A stretch of 64,000 bases of DNA from Flavobacteriales bacterium UBA5081 (GCA_002415785.1 DIAJ01000009.1:31820-95819); one strand, 5' to 3'; positions 8,481-18,370 are shown, counted from the stretch's first letter. The notes: generated by a model from the sequence alone, not told the origin. Made by a program: numbers and translations.

Positions 8481-9080
8481 TTATCTCAACTTATTAAAAG
8501 TAGCCGCTGCATCAAAGTTTTTTGCTGCCTTACCATTTCTAATAATTTCAATATTTTTAATAGCATCTCCTTGTTCTATTAAATCAACTGTACCTTGTCC
8601 CTTTACTACATAACCAAATACAGTGTGCTCACCATTTAAATGTGGAAAAGCTTTGTGAGTAATAAAAAACTGAGAACCATTTGTTCCGGGACCAGCGTTA
8701 GCCATAGAAAGGGTTCCTGCTCTGTCGTGTTTTAATTCCGGATGAAATTCATCTTTAAAAGAGTAGCCTGGACCACCGCTTCCTGTTCCGCTTGGGTCAC
8801 CACCTTGAATCATAAAATCTTTAATTACTCGGTGAAAAGTCAATCCATCATAAAATGGCTCTCCATCTGCCTTTGCAGAGTTTTTAATTTTTCCTTCCGC
8901 TAAGCCAACAAAATTGGCCACAGTAAGGGGGGCTTTTTCAAACTCAAGTTTAACGATAATACTTCCTTTTGTAGTGTTGATTTTGGCAAAAAGTCCATCG
9001 CCTAAATCGCTTTGCGCATTGCAAGATGAAAAACCTAAAGTGGCAACAGCCAATAGTAAAATGTTGAAAATCTTTTTCAT
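8481..9080 (-). CDS. Cyclophilin-type peptidyl-prolyl isomerase, lipoprotein
   Basis: This enzyme catalyses cis-trans isomerisation of prolyl bonds, here probably in the periplasm or at a membrane surface. The start at ATG 9080 gives a clean lipoprotein signal with lipobox FSSC and Cys at residue 20, whereas a longer frame would add about 11 residues and spoil it. The cyclophilin domain (about 30-185) keeps its active-site blocks: 'FHRVIKDFMIQGGDPSGTG', 'NGSQFFIT' and 'LNGEHTVFG'. Length (199 residues) is normal for a secreted single-domain cyclophilin. A strong terminator follows. The gene appears monocistronic. Confidence 0.93.
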   Translation of the reverse strand: MKKIFNILLLAVATLGFSSCNAQSDLGDGLFAKINTTKGSIIVKLEFEKAPLTVANFVGLAEGKIKNSAKADGEPFYDGLTFHRVIKDFMIQGGDPSGTGSGGPGYSFKDEFHPELKHDRAGTLSMANAGPGTNGSQFFITHKAFPHLNGEHTVFGYVVKGQGTVDLIEQGDAIKNIEIIRNGKAAKNFDAAATFNKLR

Positions 9081-9174
9081 TGTAATGTTTTTTAAAAGTT
9101 TGAAATAGTACAAATCTCAGACCAAAATTGGTCAGCCGTAAAGATACAGAGAGAAAAGGGAAAAGTGTAGTGAA

Positions 9175-9954
9175 TTAAAATATTTTACTAATCAATCGAA
9201 GCCGATGAGTGTAGTTTTTTATTTCTTGATTGTAAATCCCTTGATGATCCAATTGGTCTATTCTAACCATCCCTGATGCGTGAATAATTCGGTTGTTTTC
9301 GAGAATAATTCCCACATGGGTTATTTGCCCTTCATCATTATCAAAAAATGCGAGGTCACCTTCTTCAGCTTCCTCAATGAATGATAATGCCTGACCCACT
9401 TCTGCTTGTTGAGAGGCATCGCGGGGAAGAGAAATGCCATTTAGTTTGTAGATGATTTGTACAAAGCCGGAACAGTCGATTCCAAAAGGTGAACGACCGC
9501 CCCACTGATAGGGTGCATTTAACAGCATTAATGCATTCGAAATGATTTTTCCTTTAGGTAATTGTTTAGAAATATCAGTGCTTATTCCTTCAAATTTCCA
9601 CTCATCTCCATCTAGCAAGATAGTTCCCTTGTTAAAGTAGGGAAGGTTAGCGCCCATTAAAAGGCTAATCATTTCACCGCTTTTTGGGTGTTGTATTAAT
9701 TGAACAAAGTCAGCTGCCACTAAAGGCGGCTGACTTTGTAGTTCTTCGAACTGTCTTTGAGTGATAAATAAAAATTGCTTTTCGTCAATCCAACATTCGT
9801 AATTGTCGTGAGCCGTTTTTATGCGATACCATGAGCGTTTCTTCTCATAAACTTTAATGGTTTCACCAAAAAGCAATTGGGTGACTTGTTCACTTTTGTC
9901 AGAAGCTTCTGCACGACAAGGCACCACACTCAAATGACCAATTCCGTATTTCAT
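9175..9954 (-). CDS. SH3-domain C40 family (NlpC/P60) peptidase
   Basis: NlpC/P60 enzymes cut peptidoglycan stem peptides, usually between D-Glu and a diamino acid. The 259-residue protein has two SH3-like parts (about 1-65 and 75-130) followed by the catalytic domain (about 135-255). Its triad can be read as C161 ('GIDCSGFVQ'), H213 ('THVGIIL') and H225 ('IIHASG'). No signal peptide is seen, as in many Bacteroidota members with this layout. It lies 24 nt downstream of the thiolase gene on the same strand and so is probably co-transcribed, although no functional link between the two is evident. Confidence 0.9.
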   Translation of the reverse strand: MKYGIGHLSVVPCRAEASDKSEQVTQLLFGETIKVYEKKRSWYRIKTAHDNYECWIDEKQFLFITQRQFEELQSQPPLVAADFVQLIQHPKSGEMISLLMGANLPYFNKGTILLDGDEWKFEGISTDISKQLPKGKIISNALMLLNAPYQWGGRSPFGIDCSGFVQIIYKLNGISLPRDASQQAEVGQALSFIEEAEEGDLAFFDNDEGQITHVGIILENNRIIHASGMVRIDQLDHQGIYNQEIKNYTHRLRLISKIF

Positions 9955-9978
9955 TCTTGTTTAAGTAGCGAGGCGAAA

Positions 9979-11157
9979 TTAAACGTTTTCTATTACAAAA
10001 GCAGAAGCACCACCGCCACCGTTGCAAATGCCGGCTCCTCCGTATTTTCCATTGTTTTGTTTTAAAACGTTGATTAAAGTCACTAAAATTCTTGAACCTG
10101 AGTTTCCTAAAGGATGACCCAAAGAAACAGCACCACCATTAATATTTGTTTTTGCAGGATCTAAGCCCATTTCTTTTATGTTGGCAATTCCCACAACTGA
10201 AAAAGCTTCGTTTAATTCTACTGCATCTAAGTCGGCTGCTTTAATTCCTGCTTTATCAAGTGCTCTTGGAAGTGCCTTTGAAGGTGCTGTAGTAAACCAT
10301 TCGGGAGCTTGAGCTGCATCTGCGTAAGAAATAACCTTAGCGAGTGGTTTTAAACCTAAGCTTTCCATTTTTTCTTTGCTCATCAAAACGATTGCTGAAG
10401 CTCCATCGTTAATCGTAGAAGCATTGGCTGCAGTTACAGTACCGTCTTTTTGGAAAACAGGGCGTAACTGTGGTATTTTTTCAAATTTTACATTTTTGTA
10501 CTCTTCATCCTCTGCAAAAATGATTGGATCGCCCTTTCTTTGAGGTACTTCTACCGGTACAATCTCATCGGCAAATTTACCTTCTTGCCATGCTTTAGCT
10601 GAACGCTTGTATGACTCTATGGCAAATTCATCTTGCTCTTCACGGCTAATGTTGCATTCTTTTGCACAAAGCTCAGCCGCATTTCCCATAGGGTAGTTAT
10701 GGTAAACATCTATCAAACCGTCTTTTGTTAAACCATCAATGATTTGACCATTACCGTACTTATATCCTGTTCTTGCTTTATCTAAATAATAAGGAGCTTG
10801 CGACATATTTTCCATACCACCGGCAACTACTACATCGTTATCACCAAGCATAATTGACTGCACTCCAAGCATAACAGACTTCATGCCTGAGCTACAAACT
10901 TTATTTACCGTAGTACAAGGGATGTTATTTCCTAAGCCGGCAAAGATCGCCGCCTGACGTGCAGGAGCCTGTCCTAAGTTAGCTTGTAAAACATTGCCCA
11001 TAAACACTTCTTGAACTTCAGCACCATCGAGCTTAATTTTGTCTAAAGCACCTTTTATGGCTACTGCGCCAAGTTTAGGAGCCGGAATTCCGGATAGTGT
11101 GCCATTAAAACTTCCCATTGGGGTTCTTACTGCTGATACAATATATACTTCTCTCAT
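9979..11157 (-). CDS. Acetyl-CoA C-acetyltransferase (thiolase)
   Basis: This enzyme condenses or cleaves acetyl-CoA/acetoacetyl-CoA. The 392-residue protein shows all thiolase landmarks: nucleophilic C88 in 'NKVCSSGMKS', 'NEAFSVV', the His of 'GGAVSLGHPLGNSGSR' and the second Cys in 'GICNGGGGAS'. Length and motifs fit biosynthetic thiolase II. A degradative thiolase of beta-oxidation is less likely, because no FadB-like gene is adjacent. It heads a short minus-strand unit with the NlpC/P60 gene. The 266 nt between its start and the divergent HD gene show no clear -7 box. Confidence 0.92.
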   Translation of the reverse strand: MREVYIVSAVRTPMGSFNGTLSGIPAPKLGAVAIKGALDKIKLDGAEVQEVFMGNVLQANLGQAPARQAAIFAGLGNNIPCTTVNKVCSSGMKSVMLGVQSIMLGDNDVVVAGGMENMSQAPYYLDKARTGYKYGNGQIIDGLTKDGLIDVYHNYPMGNAAELCAKECNISREEQDEFAIESYKRSAKAWQEGKFADEIVPVEVPQRKGDPIIFAEDEEYKNVKFEKIPQLRPVFQKDGTVTAANASTINDGASAIVLMSKEKMESLGLKPLAKVISYADAAQAPEWFTTAPSKALPRALDKAGIKAADLDAVELNEAFSVVGIANIKEMGLDPAKTNINGGAVSLGHPLGNSGSRILVTLINVLKQNNGKYGGAGICNGGGGASAFVIENV

Positions 11158-11423
11158 ATTTAATTTTTTTTGATAATGACTTAATGGTATTATCTAATTT
11201 ATTGATCTATGAAATAATGCAAATTAGCTTGATTAAAGCGAGCAATTCGCAATGCTTGCAAAATTAACAAAAGCTGAGGGATTTAATTGAAGGCAATACG
11301 CTAGAAAGTTAAAAAGCTGTAAATGAAATTTGTGATTTTGCAAGGGGTTCTTAATGATATGCTTAATTTTATTTGGTACGCATTTACAAAAGAATGCTGA
11401 GTTTTGTGATAGAGAATTGAATA

Positions 11424-13511
11424 ATGAAAAAACTCTTTGATTTTTTACGGAATAAACACGGACTACTTTTTAAAGTACTCTTGTTTGTTATTGCAGTTGC
11501 AGGAATCGTTTTTATTTTTCCTCGTGAGGGAAAGTTTAAATATGAGTTTCAAAAGGGCAAGCCTTGGCCCCATGAGGATTTAATTGCCCCATTTAACTTT
11601 CCTATTTATAAGTTAGATAAACAATTAGAAGATGAGAGAAACGAAGTTTATAAGAACCATAAACCTTACTTTTTTAAAGAACAAAAGGTAAGAGAAGAAG
11701 CGCTTAAAGAGCTAAATGATCGCTTTCCAAAAGCCTGGGCAAAGGTGGATAAGGAAAGTGGAAACTTTAGTTATGATACCTATTACCTGAAGACTGCTGA
11801 GCGATTTCTTAATCAGATTTACAAGAAGGGAATTATTGAACTTCATGAAAGTGTTGAGGACAAAAGCGAAGAAGAAGAAATTAATGTGCTTATTGATAAT
11901 GTAGCAGAGGAGGTTCAACTAAAAGATGTTTACACAATTCAGGAAGTTTTTGAAAAGCTGAATTCTGATTTAAAGCAATTTAACCAGGCGGAACAAAGCT
12001 TTCTTTTTAATTTGTTGGAAGAGCATATAAAGCACAATTTAAGTTACGATGCAGCCACGAACGAAATGATGTTGGAGGAGGAATTGGAGAAAATTTCTCC
12101 AACTCAAGGATTGGTTCAAGAGGGCGAGAGAGTAATTGCAAAAGGCGAGTTAATTAACGATGAAAGATTTCAGCTAGTTGAATCTTTAAAAAGAGAATAC
12201 GAATCTCAAACAGGAGCAGAATCACAGCAGTTTTATATTTTGCTGGGTCAAATTATATTGGTTTCCCTAATGATTCTCTCTTTAGCTATGTTTTTGCTCT
12301 CTTTTCGAAAGGAGATTATTCGAAGCGATATTAAAATTATCTTCCTCTTAATCCTGATAGTGCTTTTTGTATTTGGAGCTAAAATGGCTATTCACATTGA
12401 GAATATTCATATTTACTTAATGCCATTTTGCATGTTGCCTTTGTTAATTCGAACTTTCTTTGACATGAGAGTGGCATTGTTTACACATTTGGTAGCTACG
12501 CTTATTGTTGGCTTTATTGCTCCCAACCCTTATGAGTTTATCATCATACAAATGATTGCCGGGATTCTAACGCTTTTCAGTATTCTCAACTTGCGCAATC
12601 GCTCACAACTATTCTTATCTTCCTTGATAATATTCGTAGTTTATTGTGCTGTTTATTTGAGTATTGGTTTAATCCAAGAAGGCTCTTTTGCAGATACCAA
12701 TTGGCGGTTTTTGGGTTGGTTCTTTGGCAGTGCCATGCTCACGCTATTTGCTTATCCTTTGGTGTATATTTTAGAAAAGATTTTTGGATTTGTTTCTGAT
12801 GTTACTTTAATGGAGTTAGCAGATACCAACAGCAAGTTACTTAGAAAACTTAATTTAAAGGCACCGGGAACTTTTCAACATTCTCTACAGGTGTCGAACT
12901 TGGCTGAAGAAGCAATTAGAACCATTGGCGGAAACTCTTTATTAGTGAGAACCGGAGCTTTGTACCACGATATTGGGAAGATGCACAACCCCAACTACTT
13001 TATAGAGAATCAAAACTCTGATTACAACCCACATGATGAATTGACGCCGGAGGAGAGCGCTTCAATTATTATAGAGCACGTTATACGTGGAATTGAAATG
13101 GCAAGACGCTATAATTTACCGGATATTATTATTGATTTTATTAGAACTCACCACGGAACTTCAAGAACACTTTATTTTTATCGACAACATAAAGAACAAA
13201 ATCCGGAGATGGAAATTGATGAAAGTAAATTCCGCTATCCGGGACCAATTCCTTACTCAAAAGAAACTGCAGTGCTCATGATGGCGGACTCTGTAGAAGC
13301 TGCTTCCCGCTCTTTGGCATCTTACGATCGACAATCGATTGAAAACTTAGTAGATGGAATTATTGATATGCAGATTAAAGAGGAACAATTTGTAACTGCA
13401 AGCATCACCTTTAAAGACATTACTGAAATCAAGAAAATCTTTAAGAAAAAGCTAATGAGCATTTATCATGTTAGGGTGGAATACCCTGAAGAGAAAAATG
13501 AAAAGGCTTAG
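11424..13511 (+). CDS. 7TM HD-domain phosphohydrolase (PgpH-like, probable c-di-AMP phosphodiesterase)
   Basis: A 695-residue inner-membrane protein with a complete 7TMR-HD layout. It has an N-terminal membrane helix (about 14-32), a large extracytoplasmic 7TMR-HDED domain (about 40-270), a block of about seven transmembrane helices (about 270-470) and a cytosolic HD domain (about 480-690). The HD motifs are visible as 'GTFQHSLQVSNLAEEA', 'YHDIGKM' and 'HHGTSRT'. PgpH of Listeria, with the same architecture, degrades c-di-AMP, so this protein probably does too, by family inference only. The start is ATG 11424. It converges on the GNAT gene at 13527 with a 15-nt gap and no hairpin terminator that I can see. 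Confidence 0.92.
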   Translation: MKKLFDFLRNKHGLLFKVLLFVIAVAGIVFIFPREGKFKYEFQKGKPWPHEDLIAPFNFPIYKLDKQLEDERNEVYKNHKPYFFKEQKVREEALKELNDRFPKAWAKVDKESGNFSYDTYYLKTAERFLNQIYKKGIIELHESVEDKSEEEEINVLIDNVAEEVQLKDVYTIQEVFEKLNSDLKQFNQAEQSFLFNLLEEHIKHNLSYDAATNEMMLEEELEKISPTQGLVQEGERVIAKGELINDERFQLVESLKREYESQTGAESQQFYILLGQIILVSLMILSLAMFLLSFRKEIIRSDIKIIFLLILIVLFVFGAKMAIHIENIHIYLMPFCMLPLLIRTFFDMRVALFTHLVATLIVGFIAPNPYEFIIIQMIAGILTLFSILNLRNRSQLFLSSLIIFVVYCAVYLSIGLIQEGSFADTNWRFLGWFFGSAMLTLFAYPLVYILEKIFGFVSDVTLMELADTNSKLLRKLNLKAPGTFQHSLQVSNLAEEAIRTIGGNSLLVRTGALYHDIGKMHNPNYFIENQNSDYNPHDELTPEESASIIIEHVIRGIEMARRYNLPDIIIDFIRTHHGTSRTLYFYRQHKEQNPEMEIDESKFRYPGPIPYSKETAVLMMADSVEAASRSLASYDRQSIENLVDGIIDMQIKEEQFVTASITFKDITEIKKIFKKKLMSIYHVRVEYPEEKNEKA

Positions 13512-13526
13512 ACTATGTTCTTTATG

Positions 13527-14102
13527 TCAATAATTTTTAATTCTAAATGGCTTATTGATTAGGCTTTTTGTGTTTTCAAACTCACTTTTATCAATTCTAA
13601 ACCAATTACACTTAATGTCTTCATAATAAAAAGTTTCAATAAATCTCATACCAATTTTTTGTAGAACTTTATTTGAGGCTTCATTCTTACAACTTGCAGC
13701 AGCAAAGATTTCTTTTGTATTTAAGTTATTAAATGCAAAGTGAAGTGATACATGGGCAGTTTCTGTAGCAATACCTTGTCCCCAATATTTTTTAATTAAT
13801 CTATAACCAAGGTCGTAGTAGTTTTTATGATTGTTGATTAGCTTTGTTTCGTACTTCAAACCTGTCCAACCAATAAAATCGTTTGTTTCCTTGTCAATGA
13901 TTGCCCAACGACCAATTCCATAGTCATTATATTGTTGTCGGATGTAATTTATTATATCAATAACTTCTTCTCTATTTGTTATGGTTTTGTTCCCCAGGTA
14001 TTTGTGAACCTCAGGGTCTGAGTCAAGTTTAAACATTCCATCAATGTCTTCCGGAAGTATTTCGCGTAAAATTAGCCTATCAGTTTCTGCAAAAATTTTC
14101 AT
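13527..14102 (-). CDS. GNAT N-acetyltransferase (RimJ/RimL type)
   Basis: A 191-residue acetyltransferase. The start 'ETDRLILREILPEDIDGMF' is the usual RimJ/RimL opening. 'GYRLIKKYWGQGIATETA' is the acetyl-CoA binding loop (about residues 97-114, motif QGIAT), and 'AASCKNEASNKVLQKIGM' completes the fold. The substrate is unknown. Its ATG directly abuts the TAA of the upstream permease gene (TAAATG), so it is probably translated from the end of the ABC transporter message. This placement hints that it may act on an imported peptide or amino compound, which is only inference. Confidence 0.87.
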   Translation of the reverse strand: MKIFAETDRLILREILPEDIDGMFKLDSDPEVHKYLGNKTITNREEVIDIINYIRQQYNDYGIGRWAIIDKETNDFIGWTGLKYETKLINNHKNYYDLGYRLIKKYWGQGIATETAHVSLHFAFNNLNTKEIFAAASCKNEASNKVLQKIGMRFIETFYYEDIKCNWFRIDKSEFENTKSLINKPFRIKNY

Positions 14103-15188
14103 TTAATGTTTGTTTGTAAAAGACATTACCCTATTCCAACGGTCTGCTAGTTTGTTTAAACTATAGACAGTTATAAAAATACACAAACCGGGGAAAATGC
14201 TTAGCCACCAGGCTTGATAGTTATTTCTCGCTTCTGCTAAGAGGTGCCCCCAACTGGCATGTTCTGATGATATTCCCAATCCTAAAAAGGAAAGTGATGA
14301 CTCAATTAAGATTGCCGAAGCAAATCCAAAACACAAACTGACAAGTACAGGAGAAATGGCATTGGGTAAAATGTGCTTTAATAGAATTCTAACATTTGTA
14401 AAGCCCAAAGTCTGTGCGCTTTCTACAAAGTCTGTTTTTTTAAGTTTGAGCACTTCAGCTCTGAAGTACTTCGCCACTTTTGGCCATGCGTTAACTCCAA
14501 TGATAAAACTCAACCAAAATAAATTGGGTGTAAACAAGGCTGAAAAAGCAATGACCAGAAAAAACAAAGGCAATGCATCCATAATTTCAATAAAGCGACT
14601 TAAGGTTAAATCTACCGGTAAATAAGTAAGTGCTCTTTGTTTTTCTTTTTTCTTAAGCCACTTATTTAAAACAATAAACAGTAATATAAATCCGAAGCTA
14701 TAGATAAATAAGTGTATAATTTTTTCTAAAAGGCTAATAGTGGAAATATCCCAAGGAATTAATGCAATAATAAAAATAAAATAAGTTAATATTAGTAAGG
14801 TTGATATTGTTATCCTCAATCGGCTCATTTTAATTGAGTGATCTCCATAATAGGCTGCTAAGCCTCCAATAATCAAACCAATCAAGGCAGCAAAAAACAT
14901 AGAAATTGCACCTACAAAAAATGCAGTTCTGCTGCCGTATATCAATTGTGTTAAAACATCTCTTCCCAGCTCATCGGTACCCAACCAATGATGGTGGAGT
15001 TTGGATTTAATATTTTGTTTCTCAAAAGGACTAACAGCGTTGGCATTGTTTAAATCCATTTGATTTTCACTATAAGGAATCAAGTGATAAGCTTCATTAC
15101 CGGCAATAAAAGGAGCAAGTAGTGCAATGAAAAGCATAAACACCAAAGTATATTCACTCCAGCTTATATTTTTGAAACCCCTTTTCAT
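14103..15188 (-). CDS. Oligopeptide-type ABC transporter permease (OppC-like)
   Basis: The second permease of a peptide-type importer, 361 residues with about six membrane helices. The 'LGTDELGRDVLTQLIYGSR' block (about residues 70-88) and the EAA loop 'AQTLGFTNVRILLKHILPNA' mark the OppC/DppC family. A hydrophobic insertion at about 125-185 makes it longer than the usual 300 residues. Its ATG overlaps the upstream OppB-like stop as ATGA, so the two subunits are translationally coupled. No ATP-binding subunit gene is in the window, so it must be encoded elsewhere. Confidence 0.9.
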   Translation of the reverse strand: MKRGFKNISWSEYTLVFMLFIALLAPFIAGNEAYHLIPYSENQMDLNNANAVSPFEKQNIKSKLHHHWLGTDELGRDVLTQLIYGSRTAFFVGAISMFFAALIGLIIGGLAAYYGDHSIKMSRLRITISTLLILTYFIFIIALIPWDISTISLLEKIIHLFIYSFGFILLFIVLNKWLKKKEKQRALTYLPVDLTLSRFIEIMDALPLFFLVIAFSALFTPNLFWLSFIIGVNAWPKVAKYFRAEVLKLKKTDFVESAQTLGFTNVRILLKHILPNAISPVLVSLCFGFASAILIESSLSFLGLGISSEHASWGHLLAEARNNYQAWWLSIFPGLCIFITVYSLNKLADRWNRVMSFTNKH

Positions 15189-16501
15189 TTTTCGCTTAAG
15201 TTAAATCGTGGGTCTGCTTTTTGGTAGAGTATGTCTGCAATAAAATTTCCCAAAAGAGAAAGAAAGGAAGCTAGTAATAATATGGTAAAAATTAATGGAT
15301 AATCGCGGCTAAAAAAGGCTTCCAGACTAAGTCTGCCCATTCCCGGAATGGAAAATATAGTCTCAATAATAAAAGAACCTGAAATAACAGCAGGGAAAAT
15401 GTTTCCAACTATGGTAATTAATGGAAGTAAAGCGTTTCGGAGTGCGTGCTTTATATAAAGTTGATTTGTGCTAACTCCTTTAGCTTTAGCTGCTATAAAG
15501 TAAGCTTTATCACTTTCTATCTTTAAACTGTTTCGCAACTGCTTAAAAATGTATGCAAATGAGCCATAAGTCCAGCAAACTAAAGGCAAAAATAGATGAC
15601 TAATCCTTGTGTAGATAATGTCATAAAAACTGCTTTCAGCATGAATTTCTCCCACTCCATAAGCAGGAAACCAAGCTAAATACTCTTGATTCGCAAAATA
15701 AATAATCAATAGTGTTCCCACCCAAAAAGTAGGAAGTGAATACATTCCTAAAAATAAACTACTCATTATTCGATCAAATGATCCGCCAATGTCTTTCGCC
15801 GCTTTGAGTGCTGTTGGAATAGCGATGATAAAGGCCAATAAAATAGAAAGTAAACTTAAAAGTAATGTCCACTGAATGGATTGGGATATTTTAGTAGAAA
15901 TTTCACGATCGTCTACATAAGAATATCCAAAGTTTCCGCTTAGCAAACCGCTAAGCCAAAGATGAAATTGATTATCGAATCCCTGCCAACTAAATGTGGG
16001 GATGTAATTGTAAATAAAGTTCTTTTGATTGTTATTTAGTTGGTTAATAGTTTTTTCAATTTTCTTATTATCAATGTTTAGTGAATTATATGTGTTTTCT
16101 ATATCCTTGATACTAGTTGATTGGATGAATTTATTATAAGAGGAGGGGTGCTGTTTAAGTTCGCTTTTTAAAGTAGAATAGTAATTATGAACCGCCGACC
16201 AATTTCTACATTCGAAAGCAATATGAGTCAGATTACTTTTTGCCGGTTCCTGCCAAATTCTATGAATAGTGTCAGGGATTGTTTTACGATGAATAGTGAA
16301 GTAGAATAGGGCTTTATTGAATCCAAATTTATTAACTAAGTGTAACTCTTCTTCTTGTAGCTGCTTGTTTTGTAATTCTTGTTCTTGGAGTTGGTTTAAA
16401 ATTGGATTTCCGGGACTTAACTTGGTTAAAAAAAAGATGATTACAGCTATAAGCCATATAGTTGGGATAAAGAGTAATAATCTTTTAAAAAAATATGCCA
16501 T
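15185..16501 (-). CDS. Oligopeptide-type ABC transporter permease (OppB-like)
   Basis: The first permease of the importer. The N-terminal 'RLLLFIPTIWLIAVIIFFLT' and 'LSPGNP' and the EAA loop 'AKAKGVSTNQLYIKHALRNA' identify the OppB/DppB family. At 438 residues it exceeds the usual 310-340. The extra part is a helical, charged extracytoplasmic insertion at about residues 35-175 ('NKQLQEEELHLVNKFGF' onward) between the first helix and the rest. The gene begins 2 nt after the binding-protein gene ends and overlaps the OppC-like gene by 4 nt. I have seen such insertions in other Bacteroidota OppB proteins, so it is not evidence of damage. Confidence 0.9.
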   Translation of the reverse strand: MAYFFKRLLLFIPTIWLIAVIIFFLTKLSPGNPILNQLQEQELQNKQLQEEELHLVNKFGFNKALFYFTIHRKTIPDTIHRIWQEPAKSNLTHIAFECRNWSAVHNYYSTLKSELKQHPSSYNKFIQSTSIKDIENTYNSLNIDNKKIEKTINQLNNNQKNFIYNYIPTFSWQGFDNQFHLWLSGLLSGNFGYSYVDDREISTKISQSIQWTLLLSLLSILLAFIIAIPTALKAAKDIGGSFDRIMSSLFLGMYSLPTFWVGTLLIIYFANQEYLAWFPAYGVGEIHAESSFYDIIYTRISHLFLPLVCWTYGSFAYIFKQLRNSLKIESDKAYFIAAKAKGVSTNQLYIKHALRNALLPLITIVGNIFPAVISGSFIIETIFSIPGMGRLSLEAFFSRDYPLIFTILLLASFLSLLGNFIADILYQKADPRFNLSEK

Positions 16502-16503
16502 AG

Positions 16504-18189
16504 TTATTTTTTGCTCAAAACCGGCGCCCAGTAATGCGGACGTGCTGAGGAAGGGTAAAAGTCTTGAATGCTTTTAGAAAAAACAAATGTTTCTTTTTCA
16601 CTGTATAGAAAAATACATGGAAGATCATTATTTAATAACTCTTGAAAGGATTTGCTCGCCTTTGCATAGTCAGAAAGTTGATTGCTTCTATTCATTACAT
16701 GAATTAAACTGTCGGCTGTTTCATTTTTATAATTAAAATAGTTTCTACCACCATTTGCTGCTGAGGAATGAAAACTACTGTTGTAATTCGGGGGTAACAA
16801 ACTACTGGAAACAGCGGAATAAAATAGTTCTAGTTCGCCACTTTTAAGTTTTTGAAGATAAACACTCCATTCGTAAGCAGCTAAATTGATATTTATTCCA
16901 ATTTTGGCGGCCTCTTCTTTTAATATTAACCCAAGTGCTTCTCTTTCTTTATTTCCGGCATTATAGGCGTATTCAATTTCAATTGGAGATTGATTAAACC
17001 ATTTACTCTTGTTAAGTTCCTCTTTGGCTTTATTTAAGTCAAAGGGGATTGCTGAGATTTCATTGTTATATATTTTTTCTCTCCAGGGAGCTAAAGGACC
17101 GTTGGTTGGTTCAGCTAAGCCATAAAGTACTTTTTCAATAAAAAGCTCTTTGTTTAAACAATGTGCAATTGCTTTTCTAATATGAATGTCATTTAAAACG
17201 GGGTGATTTAAATTAAACCCCAAGCAATGATAACCCATTTTTTGAGCCGTTGCTAGCTTGAATTTACTTTTAAAGTTTTCATCCATTTTAAGTTGATTAA
17301 ACTGTCTGGGACTAAGTTCACTCATTAAGTCTATTCGACCGTTTTTTAGACTAACTACTGCGGTGTTTTCATCATTAATTATTTCGTAATTGAGTTTAGG
17401 CGCATTTGCATTGAAAAAACTGTTCGTTTGTTTTAGGGCATCTCCCCACCAATTTTCTTTTTTATTTAATCGAATGTTTCTGCCTTCATTCCATTCTTCA
17501 ATTTCATAAGATCCACTGCCTTTTATAAAGTTTTTGTTTTTAGCAAATTTTTGATCGTTTAAAGAACTTATAATTTCTTTTATTTCAGTTTTTTCGTAAA
17601 TGGAATCACTTTTAATCTCAGGAATGGAGTAAGTCTTTAAAATTGCTTTAGGGTCGTAAACTTTATGATCCATTAGGTAAATAGAACCACAGTAAAAGTC
17701 AGCTTGCATTTGTGAGTTAGAGACGATAAAATGGAGTTTTCTAAAGTTAGTTGAATCGACGATTACATTATCTACAAACTCAAAAAAGCGAGATGTGAAA
17801 GAGTTAATTCCTTTTAGAAGATGAAGTTTGGTAGAAAACTGAACATCTTCTGCTGTAATTGGTCTGCCATCATCAAACTTAGCTTCTTCTCGAATCTCAA
17901 AGCTAATCTTTAACGCGCTGTCGTTTATTACTGTTACAGTTCCTTTATCTTTAGCAATTATTCCAACAATTTCATTGCTTTTAAAGTCGATTCCAATGAG
18001 CGTTTGAAAAAGTTGCATGCTCAAATAATTAGAAAAGCCATCTCTAATGGTAATGGGATTAAGTCCTGAAGCATCTTCAGATTGCCTAATGTTAACGGTA
18101 GAAGATTGAGATTTCGGTTTATTTGGCGTACAAGCTAATAAAAGTAGTACAATAAGAAGGACAAATAAACGATGAGTATTGAAATACAT
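16504..18189 (-). CDS. ABC transporter substrate-binding lipoprotein (SBP_bac_5, OppA/DppA-like)
   Basis: The solute-binding component of the peptide-type importer, 561 residues. The N-terminus is a lipoprotein signal (hydrophobic 'LFVLLIVLLLLAC', Cys about residue 20), so the mature protein is membrane-tethered. The family shows in 'FDDGRPITAEDVQFSTKL', 'GSGSYEIEEWNEGRNIRL' and 'IRKAIAHCLNKELFIEKVLY', the conserved SBP_bac_5 blocks. The ligand may be an oligopeptide, but this family also binds other solutes. It is the first gene of the operon SBP-OppB-OppC-GNAT, with spacings of 2, -4 and 0 nt. No exact -7 box is seen upstream. Confidence 0.9.
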   Translation of the reverse strand: MYFNTHRLFVLLIVLLLLACTPNKPKSQSSTVNIRQSEDASGLNPITIRDGFSNYLSMQLFQTLIGIDFKSNEIVGIIAKDKGTVTVINDSALKISFEIREEAKFDDGRPITAEDVQFSTKLHLLKGINSFTSRFFEFVDNVIVDSTNFRKLHFIVSNSQMQADFYCGSIYLMDHKVYDPKAILKTYSIPEIKSDSIYEKTEIKEIISSLNDQKFAKNKNFIKGSGSYEIEEWNEGRNIRLNKKENWWGDALKQTNSFFNANAPKLNYEIINDENTAVVSLKNGRIDLMSELSPRQFNQLKMDENFKSKFKLATAQKMGYHCLGFNLNHPVLNDIHIRKAIAHCLNKELFIEKVLYGLAEPTNGPLAPWREKIYNNEISAIPFDLNKAKEELNKSKWFNQSPIEIEYAYNAGNKEREALGLILKEEAAKIGININLAAYEWSVYLQKLKSGELELFYSAVSSSLLPPNYNSSFHSSAANGGRNYFNYKNETADSLIHVMNRSNQLSDYAKASKSFQELLNNDLPCIFLYSEKETFVFSKSIQDFYPSSARPHYWAPVLSKK

Positions 18190-18336
18190 GAGTTTATGCC
18201 TTGGTTTGAGTTTATATAAATCAGTTTTAAAAGTAGTGATTTGTTTGAAGAAAGTAATGACAATTTTTTAATACACTTTTTCAGGAAAAAGGACATTTTT
18301 TATAGATGAAATTAATTCAAAAAATGAAAATATACT

Positions 18337-18344
18337 TATATTTG
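18337..18344 (+). promoter_or_regulatory. -7 promoter box for tRNA-His
   Basis: TATATTTG matches TAnnTTTG exactly and ends 27 nt before the tRNA. Confidence 0.6.
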
Positions 18345-18370
18345 CAGCCGCTAAAATAGAAGCGTTATAT

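Noticed and set aside
15185..16501. Long OppB-like permease as a frameshifted or fused gene
   Set aside because: The frame is continuous, the insertion is in an external loop, and the flanking helices and EAA loop are normal.
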